Notes: a model not told the origin generated them from the letters alone. Counted from the stretch's first letter, positions 1 through 13,039 are shown. The stretch is 64,000 nucleotides of DNA from Eumeta japonica (GCA_005406025.1 BGZK01000076.1:310001-374000); one strand, 5' to 3'. Made by a program: numbers and translations.

Positions 1-1489
1 TTTTACCCCTGTGTTGCAGAACATATACACCTCCTGCTTATCTGCGAGTTTAATTTTCACCCATTTCACTAAAACCCCTGATATGGTAATTTCTTAACAA
101 TATACTCACCCTTGTAGACAACCAGAACCAGAGAATCCAACCAGGACTCTCGTAGAAATAATGTTGTCAACAAAGCTGCCTGGAACACTACTTGCGTTTG
201 CTACAGAAGTCCTCACGGACTTGCGTTCCATCGAGAGGAAGCAGAATAGAAGGAAGGAATAATAACACCTCCAGCTACCAGAAGCAGAGCGGCCTTCCTC
301 CCGCAAGTAATGCCTAACGGCGGCTTCCACGGGAATTAGAGGCTGGAAGAAATTAAAAAAAAAAATAAAAAAAAAACACACACATTTATGAATGTAATTA
401 AAATATTCAAAATTTTCCAATTTTCTTATAACTTATAAAATCTTAGAGCGGGTGCTCTATACGACATATCTGTTGAAGGCAACCTTACTCGATGAAGACA
501 AACGGCATGCAGCCATGCACGGCACATCACTATCGTCCTGGTATTAAGCAACCACACTCTATCTAAATTCAAGCTATCCTTTCTTGTAGTGCTATAACAA
601 ACACACAGTGAGATAGTCCACTGGTGTTAATTATGATTGTACTCATATTAAATGAATTGGTTTGATACGAGAAATACATATATATAAAATTCGTTATAGT
701 TCAAAGGATATTTTAAGAAAAACACGCGGGGAAAATCCACCATTTTTCCCCCTTTTATTGCCAACACTTGGCCTAAGATTTCAAAAAAAAAATACGAAGT
801 ATGTCTGATCTTACTCTTAGTCAAACAAACAACTTCTACAAACAAACAAAACAAATCAAACAAATCAAACAAACTAAAGGTCAGAGGAAAAAATGTGTAT
901 AAAATGTGTTGTAATATCATGGAGGATTAATACAGTGACATGTAATATGGAACCCTCTCCACGTCAGCCCAACTAGCACTTGACCGGTTTTTTATTAATA
1001 AGTTAATCTCATCAAAACATTTTAAATATTCACCTAAATTTTAAGTTTATATAGTGTGGTAAAGAAGACATATTGCCTATACGTTTACGTGATTCCTTTG
1101 CTTTGTTACATAGCTATATATAATGAAAGATCAACAGATCTGCGCCTGCGACGGTATACTTAATGGTACTCGAGACACATCGGTTCGCGTCTGGGAATAA
1201 GAGAGTTCAATCACTCGCCCAAATTACTTACGCGTGTCAGTAACCTCTCGTTCGAAGAGTTGGGATTCTTTCCGATTGTCGATTACAAACATTGCCTTTG
1301 CCTGACCCGTTTTAATTTGTACATAATTCGGATTCGTAAATGACGACCAACATTCTTACCTTCAACCGAGCTTGGGAAATTATACGATCCCTAAGAAAAA
1401 AGAGCTTCCCTTTCGTGTCGCTCTATTTGCACGTTTAACGAAAATTCTAAATGTCATACGCCTAGACATGCCGTGCCGAGTTTTTCAAC
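1..1489. other. No gene recognised
   Basis: AT-rich DNA with homopolymer runs. The two minus-strand frames (104 and 90 codons) are Phe/Leu-rich products of A runs and show no domain. Confidence 0.5.
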
Positions 1490-1830
1490 GTCAACGAGTA
1501 GGTGTCGAACAGACGGACGGGCCGGAATAGGTCGCGTCGAGCGCCGATCAATCGCTATCGGGCCCGCGATCGGCGGACCTGCCCCAACGTCCGGCTAGAC
1601 GCCCGCCACTAGCTGAGTCACCCGTCGCGGGCGGCCAAGGTCGCAGCGGGCGGCGATGTGTGCGCGGGGCGCTATTCCGTGCTACCGATGGCGGCGTATT
1701 AGACAAATGTGGGCTTTTGGTCGAGTTCGTATCCGAGGCAGTGGAGTACGCACGCCGCATTCCTCTTCTTTGCTTTGTAACATATTCGTTCATGAATGCG
1801 CAGAGCGATCCCGACTTAAGCATAAAAGTG
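1490..1830. other. CpG-rich patch, no gene recognised
   Basis: It is GC-rich with many CpG (gggccgcgatcgg, gcgggcggccaagg). Open frames on both strands (91 and 73 codons) are Arg/Ser/Pro-rich and lack a domain. It could be a regulatory island or the 5' end of an unseen transcript. Confidence 0.35.
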
Positions 1831-1894
1831 ATTTAATTTATAAAACCACCAGCAAACAGAAAAAGCTCTACAGCTAAAGAGTTTTTTTTTCATT

Positions 1895-2350
1895 TTATTT
1901 ATTATTAGCTTTCGGCCTCGGCTCTGTGCGCCGCGTGGAATTGAATTAAATGAATTATTTCATCTTCTATATGGACCGATCACGCCGTCAGTCATGATCC
2001 CTATTTTGTTCTCGCTTTCGATTCCAGTTCTGAACCCGCTTTTAGTTACAATTCTGATCTCGATCTAGAATCACATTCTGTTCAAAATATGCATACTGTA
2101 AAGAGAAATACAACTAAACTTGATAAAATTTTTCTTAAATTGCTGTGGGGTATAAAATATTACCATGTCAAATTTCATAAAATTCTCTCTGGTAGTTTTT
2201 GTTGAGACCGCGAACAAATGCACAGACACACAGACAAAAATTCTGAAAACAATTAGAATATTTTCTATTTATCTTTCTAATACACCTCACAGCAATGTAT
2301 ATCAAATATCTTTATTGTACAGATTTTTTCTCTCCACTGTTTCATTAAAT
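1895..2350 (+). repeat. Dispersed repeat A (degenerate GATTCC-array family)
   Basis: The head ttagctttcggcctcggctc is followed by a short bridge, a degenerate six-base-period array (about 1985-2095: ctttcgattccagttctg and similar), and a tail containing gtcaaatttcataaaattc and acagacacacagacaaaaat. The tail matches the segment at 62.33-62.52 kb. It is the most complete copy of the family in this window. No real coding; open frames within are by-products of the array. Confidence 0.6.
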
Positions 2351-2359
2351 ATATAGATT

Positions 2360-3475
2360 ATGAATTAATAACATTTTTTATACAATTGCAAATAACAGTA
2401 TAAACAACGTTGTTTACCACTTGAAGACAACCCATACAAAGTAAATTGAAAAGAATAATTGTCCTAAGTATTCTACAATTAAATTAAATAAGAAATGAAA
2501 ATCATTTACAATTTCATTGTCTGTAGGCGAGTACGTATCGAGAAACACTGGTAGAGTACATGTCGAGGGACAATTGAAAGGCAGTTGTCCTTTGAGTCAA
2601 GTTAAATCGTCTTATTTGTTATTATGCTCAATAAACTCAAACCGTATGTTAGCCAATAACTTGGCAAAACATTTGGTATATCCGGTGATCGTTAGAAACA
2701 TCACACCGGATATGAATTTGTATTGGATGTATGAGATAAGCTGAGCTATAATCATTCTCATCCGAATACGCAAGAATAGGTGACTTTCAAAAATTTTCGT
2801 GACTATAGGAACATCTCATCGTTTGTATCGGTATGGAAAAAAAAAACGGGTTTGATAGAATCGAACATTAATATATAATTTATTAGATGTGAACGTATGT
2901 GATAATACAAAATGCACTGCGCAGTCAATACAAATATTGTAAGGATCCATTTTGACTGCATTATGTTTTTTAAGAGACTACTTATAAGGTATCAATAATA
3001 TACGCGTATGTTTTTCTAATAAAACATAATTTATCAATTCATAGTTTACAAGAATACACGGATAAAAAACAATGAATAAACATTTTGTCTGTGTCCTCAT
3101 TGATTTTCTTTAATATTGTAACTCCACCATATACAAATATTACAAATGTTGTGATCAAACAGAGATTAACATCGAATATTAATGATCACACTGTAATAAA
3201 AGAGATTTAAACATGCACTATTTATAATGTTTGAACTTTTGAAATGTCGATATTACAGTATCAAAAACACACGCGCGCTCATACACAAGATAGATTCACG
3301 CCTCAATAATAACGAATTTAGTTAAAAAAAAAAAGAAGTAGTCGATTGAAACGTACGAAGTGACAGAACGGACTCTTACTTCATAATGCTGATATCACAG
3401 CAATAGAATGAAGTGGGAGGACTTTAGGAATTTAGTGTTAGAATCGAGATGTCCACACAAAATAAAACGACTAGC
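2360..3475. other. No gene recognised
   Basis: Ordinary AT-rich sequence. A 75-codon plus frame at 2517-2744 has no motif. Confidence 0.5.
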
Positions 3476-3479
3476 GGTC

Positions 3480-3700
3480 GCCACCGACATTTAATTACCT
3501 TAGGTTTCGCTCGCCTGGACGTAGACATTATTCTATATCCTATTCTCCCTTCTGAATTCAATTTCAACCCTAATATGGATCGATTCCGGCCTGAGTTCTG
3601 ATTACGATCTCAGTTTCGCTTTGATTTAGCTCCTAGTCCTTCTTTTAGTCCTGAGATAGATCTGACTCCCGATTTTAACCGAGCTTGATAAAGTATTCAA
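3480..3700 (+). repeat. Dispersed repeat B (GATTCC-array family)
   Basis: The head taggtttcgctcgcctgg is degraded and is followed by tctatatcctattct and a degenerate array of tgattacgatctcagtttcg-type words to about 3690. Confidence 0.45.
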
Positions 3701-5385
3701 CTTGCTCATACATGACACGAATAATGACAATCATGGCCGAATATCGATCCAATTTAATTAAACGTTCTATCAAATAATTTAAGAACACGGGCAAACAATT
3801 TCATTTTCTCATCGGCAACATAATCGTCTAGGGGCAGACGTTAAATATCGAGCGTCGAACGCTAAAATAGCGGCACAGAACTAATGACATTCAGCGGGCG
3901 GCGGGTCATTAGCCCAGACTTGTTTACCCACTCTAATAGTAATCCTAGGTCATGGCTATTTTAGACGGCGTTTAGCTGAAATTTTTGGTCAACAAGTTCA
4001 GCGATGTTTTTGTAGTTTTTTCCTTGATATTTTGCTAGCTATTTCGTTTTAAATTCCAATAACGAACACTAGTGCTTCGGAATTTTCTATCAACTTAAGA
4101 CTGTTTGTTTTGCACGGCCTGTTCTGAATAATGATTGAAGCAGTCCGCCATCTTTAATATATTATTTTCAGTATATTCCGTAGTCTAACCCGCTTTTTCG
4201 TTCTTTGCCTGCGATCCGTCATGCAATAAGAAATTATGTGACTTATTGCAGATATTATTTTGATCTATTTTGATCGCTCACATACCTACTGCTGTATAAA
4301 GTCGTGATTACTGGCATGGTGAGAAGGCGAAACAATTATGTCAAAATATTTATACAAAAATCTTTATACAAAAAATATATATATATATATATATAAAACA
4401 ATCTATATTTATGAATATTTATTTTCTTAATCCTTTATAATAAAAAAATATTTATTATAATTAATGCATCATTTAATGACTATAGCTTCCGCCCACCATT
4501 GCGCCCACGAGGTCATATTCTATATAGTCACTGTAAAGCTCTTTCAGACACCTCTCGCTTCTAGTTCCGATAGGCCCGAGGCCGGTATTTGATTTCTGTA
4601 TCATTGGTCTGTGCGTTTATCAGTGGATCCTCGCCATCATCAGAAATTTGTAACAAAATCCATTGGTGTTTTACGCCATGTTTCACTAAGAATACTAACT
4701 TACAATGCTCTTTTATAACAAGATTCCGACTAAAATATTAAATTTGCCATTTTATTAATTTAAAATTTTCGTTAAATTAAACTGTGACGAAATGAATTTC
4801 GTTAAATACAGCAACGACTGTTACGCCGTGTCTGAATATTTTAATGAAAAAACGCATGGGATCGTACAGCTCGGTTATCAGATTGTATCATATTATTTCT
4901 AAATGTTGTACTAGTTGTATTAACTATTCAATATTGTATAATTTTGAGTAAAAAAGTGTAAACGTTGAGTTTCTTTTCCATCCTTCTCGCAGTGAATAAA
5001 CATTTGGAATTGTTGTAATGTTAAGGTCAAAAGAATAAATTGATTACGTATTTTAAATTTATTTCTATTAAGTACAAAACAAAGATGTTTTTGTTTTAAT
5101 TTGATCTGATTATGGCGTTGGATCGACAAAGAGTTCATGGGATTAGAAGAGAGCTCTCAACACAATACCGACGTCGCTGTTTATTGCAGCTCTAAATTAA
5201 ATATTTTAAAGGTATAAAATATTTTAAAGCGATTATATATTTTAGAAAATCAATAATAAACACTGAAACCAAAGCGAGGAGTTCACGAATTCCCTTCGCA
5301 ATATTTCGTTTAAAGATTTTGAACGTGTGCACGCACGCGTCGAAGGATGTCGAAGGTTCATGTTGCGAGCATAAACATTTGAGCT
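3700..5385. other. No gene recognised
   Basis: AT-rich, with one (AT)n tract and a gtccgccatcttta word (YY1-like, reverse) near 4145. Short minus frames at its right end lack motifs. Confidence 0.5.
4375..4396. repeat. (AT)n microsatellite
   Basis: About 11 AT units in non-coding DNA. Confidence 0.9.
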
Positions 5386-5389
5386 GCGT

Positions 5390-5600
5390 TTGTTTCTGCT
5401 GCGAGCTCAGGGCCGGGTTCGACGGCCGGCGCGGCGGGGAGGTCACGCGGGTCGCGGATATATAGTTTATTGTTCAAAATTATTTATGTCTCGCGCCCCG
5501 ACGCCCGCGCAGCCGCCACGACGACACGTCATGCGCACGCCCAAGATACGTTCCGTTGGGCTAGGTAATTGGCAGCGTATTAGGACGGCGAACGATGTTT
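5390..5600. other. CpG-rich patch
   Basis: This GC-rich segment has ggccgggttcgacggccggc near its left end and cgccccgacgcccgcgcagc further on. A tatatag lies between. Promoter-like, but no Initiator is placed convincingly; frames on both strands are chance. Confidence 0.3.
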
Positions 5601-8011
5601 AATTTAACAGCGCTCTGTATGAATGTATGTTGTGATTTTTTTTTAGTATAACGTCACATCATGAGGGAGCTCTTTGACTTTATAAAAATATTTCATTTTA
5701 AAATTACGATCATTCCCCTTAGCTGAATTTTAGGATTGCGAAGTAGAAATTCGATTCAGAGAAATATTGTTAGCTAGTTTTGAGAGACTGAAACTTAAGA
5801 ATCATAAATAATAGACTGTTATTCTTTTAGTTCTGTTTGTTTTCATGAAAATTCTTGCGGTTGATTAGTTTACAGATTTTTGTCTCAACAGTTGCATCGA
5901 GGAATATTATTTAACGGAACGATCCCACAGTTTAAAATGAAGCTTTTATGAAATTACTGTGTTTGTGCTTTTTCTTTAGGCGTGATATAATAGATTTTTT
6001 ATTTCTCTGAGATCGATTTCAGTACTTAATAAATACGTTCTCCAGTACAATATTATTAATTACAACAGTAAATTAATATTAATTTAAATGTAAATGTTTG
6101 CTTTGAAAAAATATGTCCGATCTCAATACGAATCGCTAGGTATCTTCACTCCGACTGCAAACCCGTTGCCGATCTGGAGGTCGATTTTTATAACACCATT
6201 AGTTCCTATTAAATAGAATTAAATAAAATTGAATTTATTCTTATATAACGAAATAAAAAAAAAACATGGAATGCGAGCCATGTTAGAAGAAAAATTCTTA
6301 AAGATATTTTTAACTATAATGCATATTCATGAGAATACAAGTCCGTCGATAACTTAAAATATTAAGTTGAAGCAACAAAATTGCATGAAAGCAAAATTTT
6401 TTGCTTAAGACGTAATTAAGTGCCGTAGTATGTTCTCTAACGCAGCGAGCGCCTTGCTTCACGCTCAGAACGCAGTGCATGCGCAATGAAATTGGGAGAG
6501 GAATTCATTGTTTTTGTAGAGGACAAATCGAATAAAACAATTTGTTACACCCAGAAGTACAAAACGAGTTTTCTATCTATATACTTCAAGTAAATGTCCG
6601 TCTGTCCGTCTGTCTGCAGAATAACATTCATTATGAAACTGTTTTACGTATATTATTCAAATTTTTCCAAATTTTGTTAAAATTGTAGAGAAATAAATAA
6701 ATATATCTTTCAATATAATCGAATAATGTCAAATGAAAAATTTTAAAAATAACTAGATAATAAAAAAATAAATACTTATATGGAAGCACTCTATACATCA
6801 ACAGAAGCTGAAAAAACATCAACAAGTGATACATATTTCAACCGTTCTTTTAAAAATATTTTAAGTTTCTAAACAATTTTTCTGATTACGTCAATAATTT
6901 TGGAAATAATCGCACAGGAATTTGTAGAAATTGTATGTCCCCCTCTATTTTTAAACCGTACGTCCAAAATTATTTAAAACAATAACGAACCCTTAATAAA
7001 TACTTTCAACAAAAATTATTTTGTACAGCATCTGAAATACTGTTTTTGAGTTATTGGCGAAAAATTCACATCAAAAGGACGTAAGTCCCATGTGTATCTT
7101 ACGATCTTTTGCTGATGCACTTCAGTTTACACAGATTAATAGTAACAGTCGACATATCTATTTGTTTCTCTAGTCATAGGCGACTAAAGTGCTTATAACT
7201 ATTCTGTGCGGGAAACAGGGAAAAAGTGTAATGACGTACTTTTTTTCATCTGTAGGTACTGCATTTCTTTGCAATAATTGCTTCGGAACCCTATAATGAG
7301 CATGATCCGACATGTTCTTGGCCAGTTTTATCGTCTGGTGTTTCACTTTCGAGTTTACATTATAACTACATCAAGTTTAACGCTTGCATATATTACCGAT
7401 TTCATAATGAAATAAAAGCAAGAACATACCATGAGAAAACGCGTTTCTCGTATTGAGATCCCCCTTTAACTTTTCTTTTTTTTTTAACTGTATATTAGGA
7501 TATCGTCTATTATACCACAACGCTTCAGTTCGACAAAACCAGTCAAAGCATTTTTTATGCCTCGGAATACATGTTAAATCGTCTGTCTTGATGTCGCCTC
7601 TAGTGACAAAAGTAGTTAGCGACCCACGGCCGCCGCCACACCTGCTGACCAGCATAAAAATGTGGGACCCCTATTATCCTGATTTCCACTTTCATAGATA
7701 GTAACTAAATTATTCTAGAATTGCACCTATTATATGTTGCATGACCGTGCTTTTGCTCGGGGACTGAACATTTGCCAAATATTTTTTTCTAAATATGTAA
7801 CCGGCCCACGCAGGTCGCCGACCCGCCGGCGGACGCCCGATCTCCGCATAAGTGTTAGTGTGTGTATGTTTGTATGTTTTATAAGCCGATATATGTCACT
7901 CGTAAACGCGACGGGGAGCAATACGACGCGAGTGGCTGTGCATGTGTGTGATGCGACAGTTGGAAATAGGACTTCGTTGCGAGGGGAACTATTCTGCACT
8001 TCGATAATGAC
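5601..8011. other. No gene recognised
   Basis: AT-rich sequence with a tccgtctgtccgtctgtctg word at 6597 like those in the dispersed repeats. Overlapping frames at 7377-7701 and 7730-8117 on both strands carry no domain and contradict each other. Confidence 0.45.
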
Positions 8012-8047
8012 GTTAAGCGGGTTAAGCGGGTTAAGCGTGTTAAGCGG
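8012..8047 (+). repeat. Four tandem 9-mers, gttaagcgg
   Basis: Units gttaagcgg, gttaagcgg, gttaagcgt, gttaagcgg follow without gaps inside a CpG-richer patch (7.79-8.06 kb). Open frames on both strands across it are chance, created by the period of nine. Confidence 0.85.
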
Positions 8048-8049
8048 GG

Positions 8050-9299
8050 TAACACAGTTCTTTTTTTCAAGCCGTTTGAAGCCTATTTTCATGACTATAA
8101 AGTTAATTCCATGTTAATGTGAATGTTTGATCTAGTTGAATTCGTAATCAAGTTGTGTTTCTTTCATTTTTTTTTTCAGAAATAACTCTGTAAACAGTCT
8201 TGAAATACAGTTTTTGTCTATAAGTTGAAATAATTAGAAGAAAAACGTATATTGCTTTAAAAAAACCTATACAACTCACATCAAAACTGAGCTTGTCATT
8301 GTTTATGTTTGATTATTTTTACACAGATTTCTGTTCAATGTAATGTATTTATAAGTTATATAGGTTTTAAATGAAATTTTTTCTCTTAATTATAATTGGC
8401 ATTTAATCTTAAAAACTCAAATAGAAAAAGTTATAAGACACTTGAATGATAAAGTTGTTCTTTGATATTTACACACACATGCCAGCAAAATTAACATCTA
8501 AGTGTAAGACAATTTATATTAATAGAGGCATCTCACCAAACAACTGGCTTTGTGTAGGGCACGCAAACCCGGAGTTTTCTAGCTGCTGTGTGTCCCATTC
8601 ATTACTCTTTCCTATGATGACAATTTCCTTCTACCCCATTCTTCTGATTCCAAAACCTATATGTGATTCCAATTTTCTTCTCAAAATTATTCCAAACCAT
8701 GATCGCTGATTTTAAAATCTTAATCCAGGAGAGTACTAGCACTAGAGAATCCCTCCGGAATTTGTTCCTGTCCGCCCCATTGCATCTGGTACGAGTACCC
8801 GTACCGAATAAGGATGAGCTATAAACTCGATTGCGCAGAGAACATTCGCCACCCGTCCCTCCTAGTTTTCAGTAGAGACGAAACGCAAGCTTAAAAAAAC
8901 GCGCTTCGGTGCTCTAATGTATATGGCGCAATGGATAACGAAACTGATGATGTGCGCAAATAGATGAACGATATACGACTCGGTATTTTTATCGTAAATA
9001 AGACTACGAGAAAGATTGAAGCTATCGAACATGGTTTCTTGAATACTTGTTGGTCTAGCATTGGTCAGAGCCAACGAGGATGCGAGTGTTAGCTTCTTCC
9101 TAACAGAAAGATTTCCTGAGTATCTAAATGGTTACCAATGTGTAAAACCCTTTAAATTTGATTAACGCAGGTTTTTATTACAGATGCTTGTAATAAAAAC
9201 CTCCCGCAAATATGTTCTTATTGATTGATGAGCAAGAGATCTTTTGAGATAATGTGATAAAATACTCGAAAAATGCAATAAAAATGAGAGGACCGCATT
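8050..9299. other. No gene recognised
   Basis: AT-rich DNA without motif-bearing frames or recognisable repeats. Confidence 0.45.
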
Positions 9300-9600
9300 G
9301 TGAAATGATTTTAATGTCTGAGTTGGTATACTCGTGATGAGTATGAAATAGTCTTGGGTAATTTCGGACATAAAAAAGTGAATGAGAATTTAAATCTTCT
9401 AATTTGTCGAGCTTCCAACTTGTGTGTGACAAACGGTCTGATTGACCATAAAAAAATACATGTTTATGTTTGGCAGATAGAAGAGGACAAAAGTGTCTTT
9501 ATAGTTGTGGATGATTGGTTTAAAAGCAAAGTTGTAAATAAGCGTATACAAGTTAGGTCGGCTATACTCTAAGTGTGTTCCGGATACCCTTGTAAGGGTT
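9300..9600 (+). mobile_element. RTE-like LINE remnant, endonuclease region
   Basis: The plus strand encodes a relic of an APE-type endonuclease domain. VLGNF stands where the family has a GDF(N) metal-binding motif. It is followed by CRASNLCVTN, HKKIHVYVWQ and VDDWF, which match the LCVTNT, HKKIHKYTW and IDYI/VDxR blocks of insect RTE-like elements. The open stretch runs to a stop near 9572. The upstream part of the endonuclease is not recognisable. It may belong to the same insertion as the reverse-transcriptase remnant starting near 10468, with unrelated sequence now between them. Confidence 0.6.
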
Positions 9601-9884
9601 CCGCAAGAATTTAGAAAAAATCAAAACACCTCTCTCTGATCGAACGTTTGGACTCCGCTCGCCGAGCGTATACTTGTGAGAGTACAGTCTCTTTAATAAA
9701 AGCCGCCTCTGCATTGGACGCTATAGTTATGAATAAGCGACTTTCGGCTCTAACTTCAAAAACATAAAGTCGAAATTGTTTACATCATAATTTTTGTATT
9801 TCTATTTTTATTTCCGCTTTTTGTTTATCAAAGGCGCCAACTCGAGTATTTTTGAGAATGTTCGAGATCGAGTCTAGGACAAAG

Positions 9885-9950
9885 TATAAAAGCGGCGATC
9901 GCGCGTCGCGCCTCGTCAGTTAGTTGGCGATTAGCGTTCGGAGCGATAAG
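9885..9950 (+). promoter_or_regulatory. TATA box plus Initiator core promoter
   Basis: A TATAAAAG box at 9885-9892 is followed by an arthropod Initiator TCAGT at 9916-9920. Placing +1 at the A (9918) puts the TATA start at -33, which is the classical spacing. The segment between and just after is unusually CG-rich (gcggcgatcgcgcgtcgcg). Downstream, an ATG at 10005 opens a 49-codon frame beginning MKVVFIVLLPAVF, which resembles a signal peptide but continues into cysteine- and phenylalanine-rich sequence with no recognisable domain. Two readings fit: the start of a small secreted or cuticle-type gene, or the U3/R region of an LTR retrotransposon, since gypsy-class LTRs often carry TATA plus TCAGT. 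The position between two collinear LINE fragments favours an inserted element. Confidence 0.5.
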
Positions 9951-10004
9951 TTCCTACCTACCTACTTATAAGCTAGCTAGCGAATTACGGAGTTTAAACG
10001 TGAT

Positions 10005-10154
10005 ATGAAAGTAGTGTTTATTGTTCTACTGCCTGCTGTATTCAAATTGTATCAGTTTTGTACATTTCTTTTTTGGACTAAACTTAGTCTCTTATACGCA
10101 GTAACGATTGTGCATTATTTTGACCCCACAATCCTGACGTGTAATATTACTTAA
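10005..10154 (+). CDS. Short open frame behind the TATA/Inr promoter, doubtful
   Basis: This frame has 49 codons from the first ATG after the promoter, ending in TAA at 10152-10154. The first 13 residues are a basic start followed by a hydrophobic stretch, as in a signal peptide; the remainder has no known motif. Possible donors (for example gtaacg near codon 33) could make this a first coding exon, but I found no matching downstream exon. It may equally be chance coding within LTR DNA. Confidence 0.2.
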   Translation: MKVVFIVLLPAVFKLYQFCTFLFWTKLSLLYAVTIVHYFDPTILTCNIT

Positions 10155-10467
10155 TAATGGCATTGGTTGTATCGGCGTTACTGCGCATGCGTAACCCCCC
10201 TCTTCGCCCCACAATCTGGTGACTCATGCCTGCTTAGAGTTTCGGCGTTAAGGCACCTCCTCAGAAAAAATACTGCATAAATAAAATAAATAAATAATTA
10301 TAATTGCATAAGTTGATAAAAAATACCATACAATAGCTTTACCACGGCAGTCCCCGAGTGCCACACGTGTTTTTTTTTTAAATGCTTTGCATGTGACGAT
10401 ATAGTTGCAGATGATTATATTATTGCAGTATACGAATGATGAGAAAAATGAAACGTGTAATTAAACA

Positions 10468-12130
10468 ATAAAATAAATTATAAATGCAATAAAATTTAAG
10501 TAAGCTGGGAAAGCTGCTGGTTATGATAGAATCATTTCAGAGATGCTGAAGGTCCGCGGAGATGTAGAAGTGTAAGCCTGGAGTACCACTTCTTCAATAA
10601 GTGTTGGAAGAGCCGTAAGGTAACCGTTGCAAGGCCGTCATTGTAATCCTCTATAAAGAAAAAGCTCAGGGCAGGTTTACGGAAATTACCGCTCTATATA
10701 TCTCCTCAGCGACTTTGGCAATTTGTAAGTGAAAATTATTTTGGAAAGGGTTATTTAATGGTCTGACATTAATTAAAACCAATGAAAATGCCGAGAGATC
10801 GACTTCATTCTATCTCTTGCTTATACGCAGAAGTTATAAAAGAGATGAGAGATACTTACAAAGTTTAATCCCTGCGAAATATCACGAAAAAATTTTTGGC
10901 CCTGGAAGAAAAGAAAGATTTCTAAATTTTCATAAATATGGAAACAAGCATGGTATTCTGGAAAGGAATAGTCTATGAAAAATTCTATCCATGCCTGGAA
11001 AATAGTCGATTGATAAGGGCGCTGCAGTTTTTATACAGAAGTTCCAGTGCATGTGTCAGAATAAGCAAAGCATAGATTGACTAGTTTAACATCCGTGGAG
11101 ATATCAAACAAGAATATATAGCTACACAATAACTAGTCAACTACAAAGTGGAAGCTATCTAAATGATTTTAAAGAGTACGAGTTAGAGCTAAGAATGCGG
11201 AAGCTATCTTTCCAATAGCTCTTGTATGCCAATGATTAAGTACACTTTGCGCCATCGGCGCGCACCTTTGTGAACGGTGGTAATGAAAATGAATGGTTTT
11301 GTTAAAAAAAGAATTATAAAAGTAAATAAGACTAACATCACGATGATAGAAAGAACCAAAAGTACGACAGGATGAGATATATTCATAGGACGCAAGAGAG
11401 TTGAATAAGTTAAAGAAGTTGTCTACTTAGGTAGATTGCTTTCAAATGACAGTAATTATGATAAAATTTGCAATTCAAGAGGAGAGTAAATGTAAGAAAC
11501 AAGAAAATGGGGCTATGTTTTTTCGTAGCAACGTCGAGAGGTAAATGAGCATGCGAGCCATCAGTTGGTAATTGGCCACCGCCGTCCATGGACACTCATA
11601 ACTCCAGAGGAGTCACCAATGCGTTGCCGACCTCTCGAGTAGGAATGGAAAACGAAATTTCTGATTTCTATGGTTCTATAAATTCAATTAAGGTATGGTA
11701 GAAGAAAATTGAGAGTGGAATTAATGCCGTGTTGATGCGATGTCTGCGTAGTGTTTGTGAAATGTTAAAAATATATATATAGAAATAGTGATGTCAAAGA
11801 ATAGATGTCTACTATAATAGCATGTGGTTATTATAGTAGAGAAAATTATGATTCGATGATTTTGTCAACAGGAAAGGACGAATAAAAGTAAATTGACAAA
11901 AAAATTTGAGCAAATTGAGCGAATATGTTTGATGGAAGCGTCGACAAGAGTTTCCAAGAAAAGATCACACGAAATTCGTGACATAGTATTTAAGAAGGAT
12001 TCTACACGATTTATAGACATCAATCATTAAATTAAGAGAAATATGCAAAGATCGTACCATAAGGAAATATTAATATTTGGTTTCTTCTTACCTTTCTAAA
12101 AAATAGGCGTGGGTCTGTAAAAAAATTATG
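10468..12130 (+). mobile_element. RTE-like LINE remnant, reverse transcriptase to 3' end
   Basis: A heavily mutated ORF runs in the plus direction. AGKAAGYDRIISEMLK (about 10500-10550) is the RT block normally reading GKAAGYDxxxxEML. Then come FNKCWKS, LIRALQFLYRSSSACVRI (about 11010-11070), VKEVVYLGRLLSND (about 11410-11450), a relic of the INAVxMRxLRSVCG block with RNSDV (about 11725-11800), and near the end ICKDRT followed by an ATAGGCGTG tail shared with the copy at 30.1 kb. Reading frames change repeatedly and stops are frequent, so it is dead. A short repeat is inserted at about 11515-11690. The order of blocks is what an RTE-type ORF2 shows. Confidence 0.75.
11515..11690 (+). repeat. 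Short dispersed repeat (SINE-like) inside the LINE
   Basis: This segment interrupts the LINE between its VYLG and INAV blocks. It contains GCATGCGAGCCATCAGTTGG, then the ggccaccgccgtccatgga / cactcataactccagaggagtcacc pattern. The same pattern appears in reverse orientation at 17.7-17.96 kb and 50.33-50.59 kb, marking a multi-copy family. Exact ends are not resolved. Confidence 0.55.
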
Positions 12131-13039
12131 TTATCAAGAGATAGTTTTAAAAAGTTAAATTGTATTTACTTTAAAGATAAATTACATCCTAAACTATAGT
12201 ATAAACTCTACTATCTTCCAAAATAATTTTTAAAAAATTAAACATTTGGTCCCTGGAATCGTATAACGCGTTAATACCCGTTATAATAGCATTAATCTGT
12301 CAATTTAATTGAAAGCTATCCGGAAACCAAAATGAACATAACACTATTATTAAAATTTTATCAATGGTGTTTTTTTACTAGTATAACCTTGAATGCTATG
12401 GATTCATCATGACTATGTAAGATACGCATAAATGAATATACTCTACTTTCCAATAATAAATTAAATAATCAGCAAGTTGTTTTAAATGAACTTGTACTTG
12501 TTTGTTTAAATAAATAATTTCGTCAATAATATTATTCAACATTTTAAAGCATTACACACTTCATTATTAATGTGTTTACACATGAGATTAAAGTAATATA
12601 TTTGTGTGAATAAAATAACTTTTTATAAAGATCCAACAATAATGTTAATCAGTCCAGACGCAATCACATTATCCACCTCACGTTCACTAATCTGTATCTT
12701 CACTCTACCTCATAGAGTACCTACATCTCACATCAATTTTGGATAGTAGGGATTATATCAAGTTCTGCCCTAAAAACTTCGACCGACAACTTTAGACAAA
12801 ATTCATTTTAATTTCTTATAGATTTGTCACTGAAAACATTAATTACCCAATTGTTATAATTTAAAAATGACGGCGTAGAGTACTCCACGCATAGAAATAA
12901 GTATCTATACAACTATATTAAAAATCATATTAAAAAGTAGCCCTTGCATTGTCATGACTGGTGCTATGGTAGAATAACCTTGCAAAGGATTCTTGCAAAA
13001 ATACTTTAATAATATAAATTCTTTAATAAATATATCTCA
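12131..13039. other. No gene recognised
   Basis: AT-rich spacer between the two LINE remnants; no features seen. Confidence 0.5.

Noticed and set aside
7730..8117. 127- and 120-codon frames on opposite strands
   Set aside because: They mirror each other, cover the 9-mer array, and contain no motif.
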